From Streptomyces cellostaticus (GTDB lineage Bacteria; Actinomycetota; Actinomycetes; Streptomycetales; Streptomycetaceae), in assembly GCF_001513965.1 (NCBI RefSeq), contig NZ_KQ948017.1, forward strand, positions 353,646-417,645: a DNA stretch of 64,000 nt. Direction: 5' to 3'. Positions 32,005-40,963 of the stretch are shown here, one piece after another. The position numbers and the translations under genes were made by a program. The notes under the pieces were generated by a model. That model worked only from the letters and a program-made list of their open reading frames with translations. It had not been told where the DNA came from and did no database searches. How positions within the stretch are numbered: position 1 is the stretch's first letter; each line of letters begins with the position of its first letter.

Positions 32005-33021
32005 TCACGACAGGCCCGGCTCGGCCGTGGTGAGGTCCCGGCGTCCGACCACCGCCAGCACCACGGTCACCAGGGCGAGCGCGGCCGTCTGGACGAGACC
32101 GCCGCCGACGTACAGGGCGGCCCCGGGCACGTGCAGCCAGGGGTAGAGGGCCGCGACCCGCACCGCCAGGATCAGCAGGCCGAGGGCGGCCAGGGCGAGC
32201 GCGCCGCCCGGCGTCACGGCGTCGCTGCGCCGGGCCTGCCACAGCAGCCAGCCGAGCGCGCCCACGACGAAGCAGCTCGCCGGCGCCCAGGCCAGGTCGG
32301 CGGCGGCGGGCAGCACCACGACGGAAGCGCCGGTCACCACACAACAGGTCATGAAGACCAGCCCGGGTGAGCCCGCGGGCAGCCGGGCAGGGGGTGCGTC
32401 CCGGTGGTAGGCGGCGCAGAGTGCGAGGGCCGGCAGCCAGGCCAGGAGTCCGAAGGCGGTGGCGAACGCCGGGTGCGGGGCCACCAGCGCGCCCGCCAGC
32501 GGGCCGAGCAGCGGCCAGAGGTTGGGCAGCGCGGCGAGCAGCGCGGACGCCCGGGCGAGGCGGCGACGGTCGTGGAGGAGGGCGAAGTAGGCCGCCGTCC
32601 ACAGCAGCGGCAGGATCCACTGGGCGGCGGTGACCACTGCGGTGAGAAGTCCCTGGTCGGTGAACTGCGACAGCAACAGGTGCCGCCCCGCGCCGCCGTG
32701 GCTGACGGCCCAGGTCACTTCGAGGACCAGGTCGACGACCGCGGCCGCCGCCTGGATCAGCACGGCGAACAGCGCGAAGAGCCGGACGGCCGAGCCGAGG
32801 AGGACGTAACGGCTCGGCGCCCCGGGCGCTCCCAGCCGGCTGCGCACGGCGAGGGCGGCGATGCTCGCCACCTCGCCGAGGGTGGGGCGGCTCTGGTCCT
32901 GCGTGTCGCGGTCGACGTCCCACAGGTACGTCTCGACCATCTCCTCCTCCCGTTCGCGACGGTAGTAGGCGGGGAGCAGGCGCAGTACGGCGCGGTAGCG
33001 CGATTCCAGCAGCGTGGTCAT
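32005..33021 (-). CDS. Multi-pass membrane protein coupled to a PadR regulator
   Basis: 338 residues. A short soluble N-terminus (YRAVLRLLPAYYRREREEEM) is followed by eight or more hydrophobic segments, starting at about 75 and running to the C-terminus. The ATG overlaps the stop of the PadR gene by 4 bp. PadR genes are often followed by such a membrane partner with an RxxPxxYRxEREEE-like N-terminal motif. The partner is suspected of sensing or repairing membrane stress, but its function is unproven. I recognise no transporter signature. Confidence 0.8.
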   Translation of the reverse strand: MTTLLESRYRAVLRLLPAYYRREREEEMVETYLWDVDRDTQDQSRPTLGEVASIAALAVRSRLGAPGAPSRYVLLGSAVRLFALFAVLIQAAAAVVDLVLEVTWAVSHGGAGRHLLLSQFTDQGLLTAVVTAAQWILPLLWTAAYFALLHDRRRLARASALLAALPNLWPLLGPLAGALVAPHPAFATAFGLLAWLPALALCAAYHRDAPPARLPAGSPGLVFMTCCVVTGASVVVLPAAADLAWAPASCFVVGALGWLLWQARRSDAVTPGGALALAALGLLILAVRVAALYPWLHVPGAALYVGGGLVQTAALALVTVVLAVVGRRDLTTAEPGLS

Positions 33022-33410
33022 GCGAAGCCTCCCGCGAGTCCGGGTGCCGTGGGCGGTCGTGGGGCGGTGTCGGCCGGGGCGGTGGCGCGGCGGCCCTCGG
33101 CGATGCGCCGCTTGGCGGCCCCGGCGCCGGCGGCCATCCGCTCCGCCTCCGCGTCGAGCGCGGCCACGCCCTCGTCGGTGAGCCGGTAGTAGCGCCGCAG
33201 GCGGCCCTGCTGCACCTCCTCCCGGTCCAGCACGATCAGTCCGTCGTCGGTGAGCCGGTCCAGCACCCCGTAGAGCGTGCCGACTCTCAACTGCACCTCC
33301 CCGTCGGACAGTTCCTCGACCTCGCGCAGGATGCCGTAGCCGTGCCGCGGCTGGTCGGCGAGTGCCGTGAGGACGAAGAACGCCGCTCGGGTCATGTTCC
33401 TCGATGACAT
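33018..33410 (-). CDS. PadR-family transcriptional regulator
   Basis: 130 residues. The PadR winged-helix domain fills residues 1-85: AAFFVLTALADQPRHGYGIL, then LRVGTLYGVLDRLTDDGLIV and RRYYRLTDEGVAALDAEAER. The C-terminal dimer helix is shortened and followed by a Pro/Ala tail. It would repress its own promoter and that of the coupled membrane gene until a ligand binds. An A/T-rich dyad lies immediately upstream of the ATG and is the likely operator. The ATG lacks an obvious RBS, so leaderless translation is possible. Confidence 0.9.
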   Translation of the reverse strand: MSSRNMTRAAFFVLTALADQPRHGYGILREVEELSDGEVQLRVGTLYGVLDRLTDDGLIVLDREEVQQGRLRRYYRLTDEGVAALDAEAERMAAGAGAAKRRIAEGRRATAPADTAPRPPTAPGLAGGFA

Positions 33411-33419
33411 GAAGCCAGA

Positions 33420-33444
33420 ATATCTCGGCTTCCGATATATATCG
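33420..33444 (-). promoter_or_regulatory. Likely PadR operator/promoter
   Basis: In otherwise G/C-rich sequence, ATATCTCGG (33420-33428) and CCGATATAT (33432-33440) form a near-perfect inverted repeat with a 3-bp centre. CGATATATATCG (33433-33444) is itself a perfect palindrome. The A/T-rich core begins 10 bp upstream of the PadR start codon and fits an autorepression site overlapping the -10 region. The remainder up to 33796 shows no gene. Confidence 0.6.
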
Positions 33445-33796
33445 AGTGGGCGAGAGCCACGACGCGGACGCCGAGCCGCCGACGACGAACAGGGCCCGCC
33501 CCTGAGCGGATGGGCGGGCGGGCCCCGTTCGCCGGACCATTGTGGGCGCCGTGCCAGGGCCCGGGGACGTGTGAACACCGGACGCCTGATGCGCACGGGA
33601 GGCGCCCCGGGTGCCCGGCGCGCATCCCGTGTGCGGGGCGCGTCGGCCCCCGTCTCGCAGGCGACGGCGTATCCCGTCACCGTGCGCCGGGGTACGCGCC
33701 CGCCGCGCTGCTCCACCCGGGGGACCCGGCCGACGCGTCCCGCCACCCGGCGGTGATACTTGGAAGGCGCACCCACTTCCATCAGCAGATTGGCTC

Positions 33797-34987
33797 ATGT
33801 CGAACTCCGCCGCCGACCACGCCACCATCCCGCAGACCCTCTGGGCGGCCCGCGGCCGCCACACCGGCCCCGCTGCCGAGGACGTCGTCCGCCGCACGCT
33901 GGGCCGGCACAAGGAGAGCGGGGACATCGACGACTTCGCCGAGCCGCCCGGCCCCGAGGACACCGGGCACCGGGTCTTCGAGGCGCGCTGGCGGGCCGAC
34001 GGCACCGTGACCGTGCGGGCCCGGCTCACCCTCGTACCCCGGCAGGACCGGCCGGAGGGGCAGGAATGGACGCTCGTCGCGGAGGCGGAGCGCCCGTGGG
34101 ACGACGCCTGGCCCTCGCCCGCGACGCTGTTCTGGCCCGAGGCCGGACCCGCGGAGGGCGACGACGGCACTTGGGACCACCACCCCACCGTCGCCGGCCT
34201 GCGCTTCCGGCAGGTCAACGCGCTGCCCGAGGACGACAAGGAGATGCGCCGGCGGCTGCGGGACGCGGCCCGCGAGGCCTGGTGCGTCAACCTCGTCGTG
34301 CACGAGGCGATGACCCCGGACGAGCGCGGCCGGCTGCCGCTGACCGGCCTGCTGCCGCCGGGGCTGCGGCACCGCGTGGTGGAACACCGGGCCGCGCCCC
34401 AGCAGTTGCGCGCCGTCAACTGGGCACTGAAGGACCTCGGCGTCGAGGTACCGCGCGGCGGCGCCGTGCTGCTGCCCCCGGACCCGGCGGCGGACGGCTA
34501 CGACGGCCGGGAGCACAGCGTGCGCACCGTCTTCCTGGACGGCTCCGAACCCACCCGGATCATCACGGCCCTGCGCCACTTCACCGCACTGCCGCGGCCC
34601 CGGCCGAAGGGCGTCGAGGAGGCGCTCGCGGACCTGCGTGAGAACTGGACCCTGCTGACCCTTCAGGAGGATCTGGCGCGTCAACGGCAGCTGGTCGCCA
34701 TGTACGCCGAGGCGCTGGAGGCCATGACGAAGTCCCGGGACCTGTACCGGGAGGCCTCCGAGCAGGCCCACCAGGCGCTGGCCGCCTACCGCGACACGCC
34801 CGCTCCCGCCCTGCCCCACCAGCAGCAGCGGCCCGGCACCCGGACGCCCACCGCGCTCCAGCAGTTGACGCGGTCATTGGAACGGCTGAGGTTCACCCCC
34901 AAAGGGGCGCGCCCGGCGCCCGGCCCGGACGGCTCGCCCGGCACCGACGGCACGGACACCACCGGCACGCAGGACCGGCCGGCGTAG
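33797..34987 (+). CDS. Protein of unknown function with C-terminal coiled segment
   Basis: 396 residues with no signal peptide or membrane segment. The first 290 look like a mixed alpha/beta domain (VFEARWRADGTVTVRARLTL; MRRRLRDAAREAWCVNLVVH; DGSEPTRIITALRHFTALPR). Residues 290-350 form a long helix (RENWTLLTLQEDLARQRQLV, then YAEALEAMTKSRDLYREASE), probably a coiled coil, before a disordered Pro/Thr tail. It is likely a Streptomyces-specific cytoplasmic protein and I do not recognise it. The start at 33797 has only a weak RBS; a longer frame from 33611 is Arg-rich and unlikely. Confidence 0.65.
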   Translation: MSNSAADHATIPQTLWAARGRHTGPAAEDVVRRTLGRHKESGDIDDFAEPPGPEDTGHRVFEARWRADGTVTVRARLTLVPRQDRPEGQEWTLVAEAERPWDDAWPSPATLFWPEAGPAEGDDGTWDHHPTVAGLRFRQVNALPEDDKEMRRRLRDAAREAWCVNLVVHEAMTPDERGRLPLTGLLPPGLRHRVVEHRAAPQQLRAVNWALKDLGVEVPRGGAVLLPPDPAADGYDGREHSVRTVFLDGSEPTRIITALRHFTALPRPRPKGVEEALADLRENWTLLTLQEDLARQRQLVAMYAEALEAMTKSRDLYREASEQAHQALAAYRDTPAPALPHQQQRPGTRTPTALQQLTRSLERLRFTPKGARPAPGPDGSPGTDGTDTTGTQDRPA

Positions 34988-35092
34988 CCCGCCCGGCACG
35001 GGGGATTCGGCGGTACAGCGGCCGGGGCAGGGAAGGGAAGGAAGAGGGCAGAGAAGAGCCCGCCCCGGCAGCCACGAGGTACAGGAGGCCGC

Positions 35093-35380
35093 ATGGATCT
35101 CACCACGACCGTGCTGGTGATCGCCGCCGCCGTCGCGGCGCTGCTGCTCGCCGTCGCCGTCGGCCTGCTGGTACGGCTGGTACGCGCCCGCGCGGCCCTG
35201 CGCCGGGCCGGGCTGCCGACGGGGCCGCGCTGGGTGTTCTGGGGCGCGGTCCTGTATCTGGTGCTGCCCACCGACCTGCTGCCCGACCCGGTCTACCTGG
35301 ACGACATCGGCGTCCTGCTCCTCGCCCTGCGCAGTCTGCGCACCGCCCGCCCGCTGCCGTCCCGGACCACCGAACCCTGA
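35093..35380 (+). CDS. DUF1232 small membrane protein
   Basis: 95 residues. One N-terminal membrane helix ([20 protein letters not shown]) is followed by the DUF1232 (YkvA-like) signature: [20 protein letters not shown] with [10 protein letters not shown]. In the family the P-x-D-x-x-P-D...D-D pattern forms a conserved hairpin of unknown function. CAGGAGG lies 4 bp before the ATG. It is 105 bp downstream of the previous gene on the same strand and may be co-transcribed with it. Confidence 0.8.
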   Translation: MDLTTTVLVIAAAVAALLLAVAVGLLVRLVRARAALRRAGLPTGPRWVFWGAVLYLVLPTDLLPDPVYLDDIGVLLLALRSLRTARPLPSRTTEP

Positions 35381-35420
35381 ACCGGCCCTGCGCGGGCCCC
35401 GATTGCCGCACCATGGAGCG

Positions 35421-36116
35421 ATGCAGCCTACGTTCACCGGGATCCCGGGCCGGCCGACGGCCCCCGACGTCGCCGTGGTCGTCGATGTGATGCGCGCGTT
35501 CACCGTGGCCGCCTGGGCGTTCCGACGCGGCGCCGAGAAAATCGTCTTCGCCGGCACGCAGGAGGAAGCACTGGAGCTGAAGGCCCGTCACCCGGGCTGG
35601 CTGGCCTTCCAGGACGGACCGCCGGTGCCGGGCTTCGACCTGGCCAATTCGCCCGTCCGGCTCCGCTCGCTCGATGTGCGGGGCCGCACGGTCGTACAGA
35701 AGACCACCGCCGGCACGGCCGGGGCGCTGGCCGTCGCGGACGCGCGGCTGCTGCTCTGCGCGAGCTTCGTGGTGGCCGGGGCGACCGCCGAGGCGCTGCG
35801 GCGCGCCCGGCCCGACACGGTGACCTTCGTCGTCACCGGGGACGGCGGGCAGGCCGAGGAGGACCTCGCCTGCGCCGAGTACATCGCGGCCCGCGTCGGC
35901 TCGGCCGGCACCGATCCCGCGCCCTACCTGGAGCGGGCCCGGCACTCCGACGCCGCCGCGCGGCTCGCCGAGGGGGTACGGCTGGGCTGGGCGGGTGTCC
36001 ACTCCGAGGACGTGGCGATGTGCCTGGAGGCGGACGCCTTCCCGTTCGCCATGGCGGCCGCCCGCGCGGACGGTCACCTGGTGCTGCGCCCGGTGCGCGC
36101 GGCGACGGCGGCCTGA
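35421..36116 (+). CDS. 2-phosphosulfolactate phosphatase family protein (ComB-like)
   Basis: 231 residues of the ComB family: [20 protein letters not shown] (Asp in the V-D-V-x-R-A-x-T motif), [31 protein letters not shown] and [20 protein letters not shown]. In methanogens ComB hydrolyses 2-phosphosulfolactate during coenzyme M synthesis. Streptomyces lacks that pathway, so the true substrate is probably another phosphorylated hydroxy acid. The ATG at 35421 is preceded by GGAG. The final 43 bp overlap the 3' end of the convergent repeat-protein gene. Confidence 0.83.
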   Translation: MQPTFTGIPGRPTAPDVAVVVDVMRAFTVAAWAFRRGAEKIVFAGTQEEALELKARHPGWLAFQDGPPVPGFDLANSPVRLRSLDVRGRTVVQKTTAGTAGALAVADARLLLCASFVVAGATAEALRRARPDTVTFVVTGDGGQAEEDLACAEYIAARVGSAGTDPAPYLERARHSDAAARLAEGVRLGWAGVHSEDVAMCLEADAFPFAMAAARADGHLVLRPVRAATAA

Positions 36117-38086
36117 CGCCCGTCGCCGCGCTGGAAGTTCGCCGTGGTCAGGGCGACGAGCAGCACGGCCAGGGCCGTGAGCGCGGCCGCCGCTGCCGCC
36201 GTACCGGCGAGCCATGGCGGGGCCAGGCCCGCGGCCCGCAGCCGGGCCGGGTCCGGCAGACCGAAGCGGCCGCCAAGTACCTGCCCCCCGGCGAGCGCCG
36301 CCGTCACGCCGAGGGCCGCGGTCGCCGCCGGCAGCCGCACCGGCGCGGCCCGCACCAGCAGGGCCAGGGCCAGCAGGGCGCAGAGCCCCGAGTAGAACAG
36401 GGTCTCCTCCAGCACGGCCTGGGACAGGCCGGTCCAGTAGCGCGGTGCGTGGGCCACGCCGCACAGGAACACCATCAGCGCGGCGACGCGGGCGACCCGC
36501 AGGGGAGCCTTGGACGACTCGTCCTCGGGGCTCGGGCAGCCGTTCTGGCGAGTCTCCGGCCAGACCAGGTCCAGTAGCGGAACGGTGGGCGAGGGCGGTG
36601 GGCCGACGGGCTCCGCAACGGTCGGCTCGGGCAGCGCCGTGTCGGGCGACGGAGAGGCGGACAACGCCGTGCCGGACGTCGCCATGTCGGGCGGCCGCGT
36701 CTCGCGGCCGGTCCGGACGGCGGCCAGACGGGCGATCAGCTCGGCGAGTTCCTCGACGGGCCGGTGGACGGCCGCCGCCTCCACGACTGCACGCGCGCAG
36801 TGGGGCTCGACGGATGTGCGGTGCAGCAGCTCCATGAGCTGGACGACGTCCTCCAAGGAGCGGCCCTCGGCGGCGGCACGGATCACCTCGTCGGCACTGC
36901 CGGAGTCCCGGGGCGGCCGGGTGAGCAGGGCGACCAGGCGGGTGACGTCCTCGACGGACCGGCCCACGCCGACCGCACGCAGCGCGTCGGACATGGTCCG
37001 GGTGTGCTCGGGCGAACCTTCGAGCAAGGCGATGAGCCGGACGACGTCCTCCAAGGGACGGTCGGCGACGGCCGTGTGGACGAGGTCGTGCAGCGGATCA
37101 CCATGCCGGAGATCGCGCTCATGCGGGACTTCGGGGCTCTCCTGCGGGGGCGGCGCGGCCCGGCTGCCGGGGGACGGCGCGGCGACGCCGCAGGCGGACG
37201 GTGCGGGCGGTGCGGCGGAGCCGCCGTGGGCGGCTGCCATGGGCGGCATGGCCAAGTCGCCGTACACGAAGGGCACGGGCGACACGACGGAGTCCCCGCA
37301 CGCGGAACGTACGGGCGGCTTGGCGGAGTCGCCGGGTGCGGGCGGTAGCGACGGCATGGCGGAGTTGCCGGACGCGGACGGCACCGGCGGCATCGCGGAG
37401 TCCCCGGACGCGGACGGTACCAGCGCTATGCCGGAATCCCCGGAGGTGAGTGGTACCGGCGGCATGGCGCAGTCGCCGGACACGGACGGCACCGGCGGCA
37501 TCACGGAGTCCCCGGACGCGGACGGCACCGGCGGCATCACGGAGTCCCCGGCCACGGACGGTACCAGCGCTATGCCGGAATCCCCGGAGGTGAGTGGTAC
37601 CGGCGGCATGGCGCAGTCGCCGGACGCGGACGGCACCGGCGGCACGACGCAGTCGCCGGGTGCGGACGGTGCCGACGGCAAGGCGCTGTCGCCGGACGCG
37701 GACGGTACCAGCGGCATCGCGGAGTCCCCGGACGCGGACGACACCGGCGGCACGACGCAGTCGCCGGACGCGGACGGTACCAACGGCATCACGGAGTCCC
37801 CGGGCGCGGACGGTACCAGCGGCACGACGCCATCCCCGGAGGGGAGCGGTATCGGCGGCACGACGCCGTCCCAAGACGCGGACAGTGTCGGCGGCACGAC
37901 GCAGTCGCCGAGTGCGGACGGTACCAACGGCATCGCGGAGTCCCCGGCCACGGACGGTACCAGCGGCACGACGCCGTCCCCAGACGCGGACGATACCGGC
38001 GGCACGACGGCGTCGCCGAGTGCGGGCGGTACGTGCGGTATGGCGGAGTCGTCGTAAGGACCAGGGGACGAAGGGCGGGTGGTCAT
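36074..38086 (-). CDS. Membrane protein with 12-residue repeats and helical repeats
   Basis: 670 residues. Residues 20-300 consist of about 23 twelve-residue units of the form [12 protein letters not shown]. Residues 330-450 hold four helical units of about 32 residues ([58 protein letters not shown]). After a Pro-rich linker, four to five membrane helices follow ([16 protein letters not shown] to [14 protein letters not shown]). The N-terminal region has no signal peptide and should be cytoplasmic and disordered. The helical units occur in other Streptomyces membrane proteins and may be protein-binding. Function unknown. The ATG at 38086 has CTGGAG upstream. Confidence 0.75.
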   Translation of the reverse strand: MTTRPSSPGPYDDSAIPHVPPALGDAVVPPVSSASGDGVVPLVPSVAGDSAMPLVPSALGDCVVPPTLSASWDGVVPPIPLPSGDGVVPLVPSAPGDSVMPLVPSASGDCVVPPVSSASGDSAMPLVPSASGDSALPSAPSAPGDCVVPPVPSASGDCAMPPVPLTSGDSGIALVPSVAGDSVMPPVPSASGDSVMPPVPSVSGDCAMPPVPLTSGDSGIALVPSASGDSAMPPVPSASGNSAMPSLPPAPGDSAKPPVRSACGDSVVSPVPFVYGDLAMPPMAAAHGGSAAPPAPSACGVAAPSPGSRAAPPPQESPEVPHERDLRHGDPLHDLVHTAVADRPLEDVVRLIALLEGSPEHTRTMSDALRAVGVGRSVEDVTRLVALLTRPPRDSGSADEVIRAAAEGRSLEDVVQLMELLHRTSVEPHCARAVVEAAAVHRPVEELAELIARLAAVRTGRETRPPDMATSGTALSASPSPDTALPEPTVAEPVGPPPSPTVPLLDLVWPETRQNGCPSPEDESSKAPLRVARVAALMVFLCGVAHAPRYWTGLSQAVLEETLFYSGLCALLALALLVRAAPVRLPAATAALGVTAALAGGQVLGGRFGLPDPARLRAAGLAPPWLAGTAAAAAALTALAVLLVALTTANFQRGDGRQAAVAARTGRSTR
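37190..38026 (-). repeat. Array of about 23 in-frame 36-bp repeats
   Basis: Degenerate 36-bp units run without a gap through the 5' part of the gene. A larger block of several units recurs about 135 bp apart (near 37430 and 37565), showing that segments longer than one unit have been duplicated. The length multiple of 3 keeps the frame open. Confidence 0.9.
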
Positions 38087-38366
38087 CTCGGCTCCAGGGG
38101 AAGGGTGCGGCCGCACCAGCGCCCCCGCGTGCGGCGCGCGCCGTTACGCAGTCCATTAACAGGAGCGCGCCCGGGGCTCCGCAAGCCGGGTGAGGCACCG
38201 GTGTGAGCCGCAGGTGGCGGCGGCGCGGTCGGTGCAGACGTGTCCGGCCCCTGCGGCCGTGGCCGCGGCGCCGCTGTCTTCGTCCCGCCCAGGTGCGATC
38301 CGCCACCGAGGTGGCGCATTCTTGCTGTGTCATCCACCCGGCGGTACACGGGACGAGGTAGGGCCC

Positions 38367-40880
38367 ATGGCTGGGAGCGGGGAGCGGGCGGTCCGGACAC
38401 GGTCCCGGCTGGCCGCGCTGCTGGTCGAGACCTCGACCGGCGCACTCGGCGCGGCCCAGGGCCACGTGTCGGGCGTGTACCTGCGTTCCAGCACCCCGGG
38501 GCTGCTGCGCCTCGCGGTCCTCGTGGGACTGCCCGGCCCGCTGTTCCGGCCCTGGTGGCGGCTGCACGTCGGCCGCCCCTTCCCGGTGGCCGACGCCTAC
38601 CGTCTCGGCGTCCAGGTACTACTGCCGAACGCCACGGAGACGGTGCGCCGGTATCCGCAGTTCGCGGCGGGCCTGCCCTTCCCGTTCGGGTCGGTGCATG
38701 TGCCCGTGCCGGGCGGATCCGAGCCCCTGGGCGTGCTCACGGTGCTGTGGCCGTCGGCGTCGGACACGACGGACGAGCTGGTGGACCGCGAGCTGCTCGC
38801 CCGGCTCGCCGAGGGGCTGGGGGCCGAGCTGCTCGGCCTCGCCGACGGGGACGAGGCGGCGGTGGCCTGGGACGGGGAGCCGCTGTGCGTGCGGCCGCCC
38901 GTCACCCAGCCGCGCGAGGCCCGCATGGGCCGGTTCACCTGGGACCCGGCGACCTCGGCGGTACACGCCGACAACCGGCTGTACGCGCTGCTCGGCCTCA
39001 AGCCGGACGAGTTCGCGGGGACCGGCCCGGCGCTCGCGGACGCCGTGTCCCCGTCCGACGCGCACCGGATCCTGGCCGCGCTGCGCGAGACCGGCGCCGG
39101 GAAACCGCCGCCCGGTCCGCTGCATCTGCGGTCGGGCGACGGCTTTCCGCGGCTGCTCGACCTGTGGCCGGGGCCGGGGCCCGAGGCGGGCGGCGCACCC
39201 CTGGTCGACGGAGTCGTCCACGACCCGGGGCCGGCCGCGGCGGCGGACGGCGCGGCGGATCTGCTGCCGCAGGGCGTGTTCTGCGTGGACCGGCTCGGCC
39301 TCATCGTGTACGTCAACGCGGCCGCGGCCCGGATGGCGGGCCGGGACCGGGCGTGGCTGCTCGGCCGTCCCCTGGGGGAGGCCATGCCGTGGCTGACCGG
39401 ACCGCCGTACGACGACCATCTGCGCGGCGCGCTGCTGTCGGCCGAGCCGGTGCACTTCCACGTCCGGCACCCGGCCGCCGAACCCGGTGCGGGCGACTGG
39501 CTCGCCCTGTCGGTCCACCCCGGCCCCGACATCCTGACCTGCACGCTCGCCCCGGCCAGCCGCATGGACGCCCCCATGGAGCCGGCTCGTGCCGGTCCCG
39601 GGCTGCACGCCCCCGAGGAGGCTGTGACCGGCGACCCGTCGATGACGCCGCTGTACCGGCCCATCGCCCTCGCCATCGCGCTGACGGACGCGGTGACCGC
39701 GCGGCAGGTGTCGGCGGTCGTCGTGCAGGAGCTGCTGCCCGCGTTCGGCGGCCGCCGCCTGGCCATCTACCTGCTCCAGGACCGGCACCTGTACCTGGCC
39801 TGGGAGACCGGCTTCCCGCAGGGCTTCCTCGCTCCCTTCGAAGGGGTCGGCCTCGACGCGCACCTGCCCGGCGTGGAGACCCTCACCACCGGCCGTCCGC
39901 TCTTCTTCGAGTCGATGCAGCAGCTGGACGCCACCTACCCGGGCATCCCCCTGGACGCCGAGGAGGGCGCCCGCGCCTTCCTGCCGCTGATCTCCTCCGG
40001 CCGGCCGGTCGGCTCCTGCATCCTCGGCTTCGACCGGCCGCGCAGCTTCAGCACGGAGGAGCGTACGGTCCTCACCGCGCTCGCCGGACTGATCGCGCAC
40101 GCGATGGAGAAGGCGCAGCGCTACGACACCGAGGCCGCGCTCGCCCGGGGCCTCCAGCAGGCCCTGCTGCCCCGGCGCCTTTCGGCGCACCCGCAGGTGG
40201 AGACGGCAGGCCGCTATCTGCCGGGCACCCAGGGCATGGACGTGGGCGGGGACTGGTACGACGTCGTCGAGGCCGGGGACGGGCTCGCGCTGGTCATCGG
40301 CGATGTGCAGGGCCACGGAGTGCAGGCGGCGGCCACCATGGGCCAGCTGCGCAGCGCCGTTCGCGCCTTCGCGCTCGGCGACCGGCCGCCCGACGAGGTG
40401 ATGAGCGGGACGAACCACCTGCTCATCGACCTGGACCCGGGCCAGTTCGCCAGCTGCTGCTACCTCCGTCTCGACCCGGCGACCGGACAGGCCCGGGCGG
40501 CCCGGGCGGGGCATCCACCGCCGCTGCTGCGCTGCCCCGACGGCCGGACCCGGGTGCTGGACCTCCCGGGCGGTGTCGTCCTCGGCGTGGATCCTCAGGC
40601 CCAGTACCCGGTGGCCGAGCTGCGGCTGGAGCCGGAGGCGATCCTCGCCCTGTACACGGACGGCCTGGTGGAGCGGCCCGGCGCCGACATCGACGACGGA
40701 ATCTCCGCGCTGCGTCTGGCGCTGGCGAAGGCCGGTGCGGCGGCCGGACGGCGCGGCGCGCGGTCGCTGGCCGGGGTGGCGGACCGGCTGACCTCCACCG
40801 CCCGGCATGCCACCGACCGCCCCGACGACGTGGCGCTGCTGCTCGCCACCCGCCGCCCGGCTCCCGCGCATCGCCGGTGA
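38367..40880 (+). CDS. Multidomain PP2C (SpoIIE-type) phosphatase with GAF/PAS sensors
   Basis: 837 residues. An N-terminal GAF-like domain (about 15-160) precedes two PAS-like modules (MGRFTWDPATSAVHADNRLY; GVFCVDRLGLIVYVNAAAARMAGRDRA) and a second GAF (about 430-580, ending LAGLIAHAMEKAQRYDTEAA). A SpoIIE PP2C domain runs to the end: LQQALLPRRL, GGDWYDVVEAGDG, IGDVQGHGVQAAATMGQLRS, ARAGHPPPLLRC and LALYTDGLVERPG. Such proteins dephosphorylate anti-anti-sigma factors in response to light, redox or small ligands sensed by PAS/GAF. The start at 38367 follows GAGG. A second phosphatase follows 84 bp downstream on the same strand. Confidence 0.9.
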   Translation: MAGSGERAVRTRSRLAALLVETSTGALGAAQGHVSGVYLRSSTPGLLRLAVLVGLPGPLFRPWWRLHVGRPFPVADAYRLGVQVLLPNATETVRRYPQFAAGLPFPFGSVHVPVPGGSEPLGVLTVLWPSASDTTDELVDRELLARLAEGLGAELLGLADGDEAAVAWDGEPLCVRPPVTQPREARMGRFTWDPATSAVHADNRLYALLGLKPDEFAGTGPALADAVSPSDAHRILAALRETGAGKPPPGPLHLRSGDGFPRLLDLWPGPGPEAGGAPLVDGVVHDPGPAAAADGAADLLPQGVFCVDRLGLIVYVNAAAARMAGRDRAWLLGRPLGEAMPWLTGPPYDDHLRGALLSAEPVHFHVRHPAAEPGAGDWLALSVHPGPDILTCTLAPASRMDAPMEPARAGPGLHAPEEAVTGDPSMTPLYRPIALAIALTDAVTARQVSAVVVQELLPAFGGRRLAIYLLQDRHLYLAWETGFPQGFLAPFEGVGLDAHLPGVETLTTGRPLFFESMQQLDATYPGIPLDAEEGARAFLPLISSGRPVGSCILGFDRPRSFSTEERTVLTALAGLIAHAMEKAQRYDTEAALARGLQQALLPRRLSAHPQVETAGRYLPGTQGMDVGGDWYDVVEAGDGLALVIGDVQGHGVQAAATMGQLRSAVRAFALGDRPPDEVMSGTNHLLIDLDPGQFASCCYLRLDPATGQARAARAGHPPPLLRCPDGRTRVLDLPGGVVLGVDPQAQYPVAELRLEPEAILALYTDGLVERPGADIDDGISALRLALAKAGAAAGRRGARSLAGVADRLTSTARHATDRPDDVALLLATRRPAPAHRR

Positions 40881-40963
40881 CCGGGGCGCTCCGCCGGGCC
40901 CGACGGCCGTCACCTCGGACGACGGTCTCGCCTGACGGGGCCGGGCAGTGTAGACATGGGCTC

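Noticed and set aside
38240..40960. Open frame continuous with the second PP2C gene and running under the first one
   Set aside because: The upstream part is an Arg/Gly-rich shadow of the phosphatase in another frame. The true protein starts near 40964.
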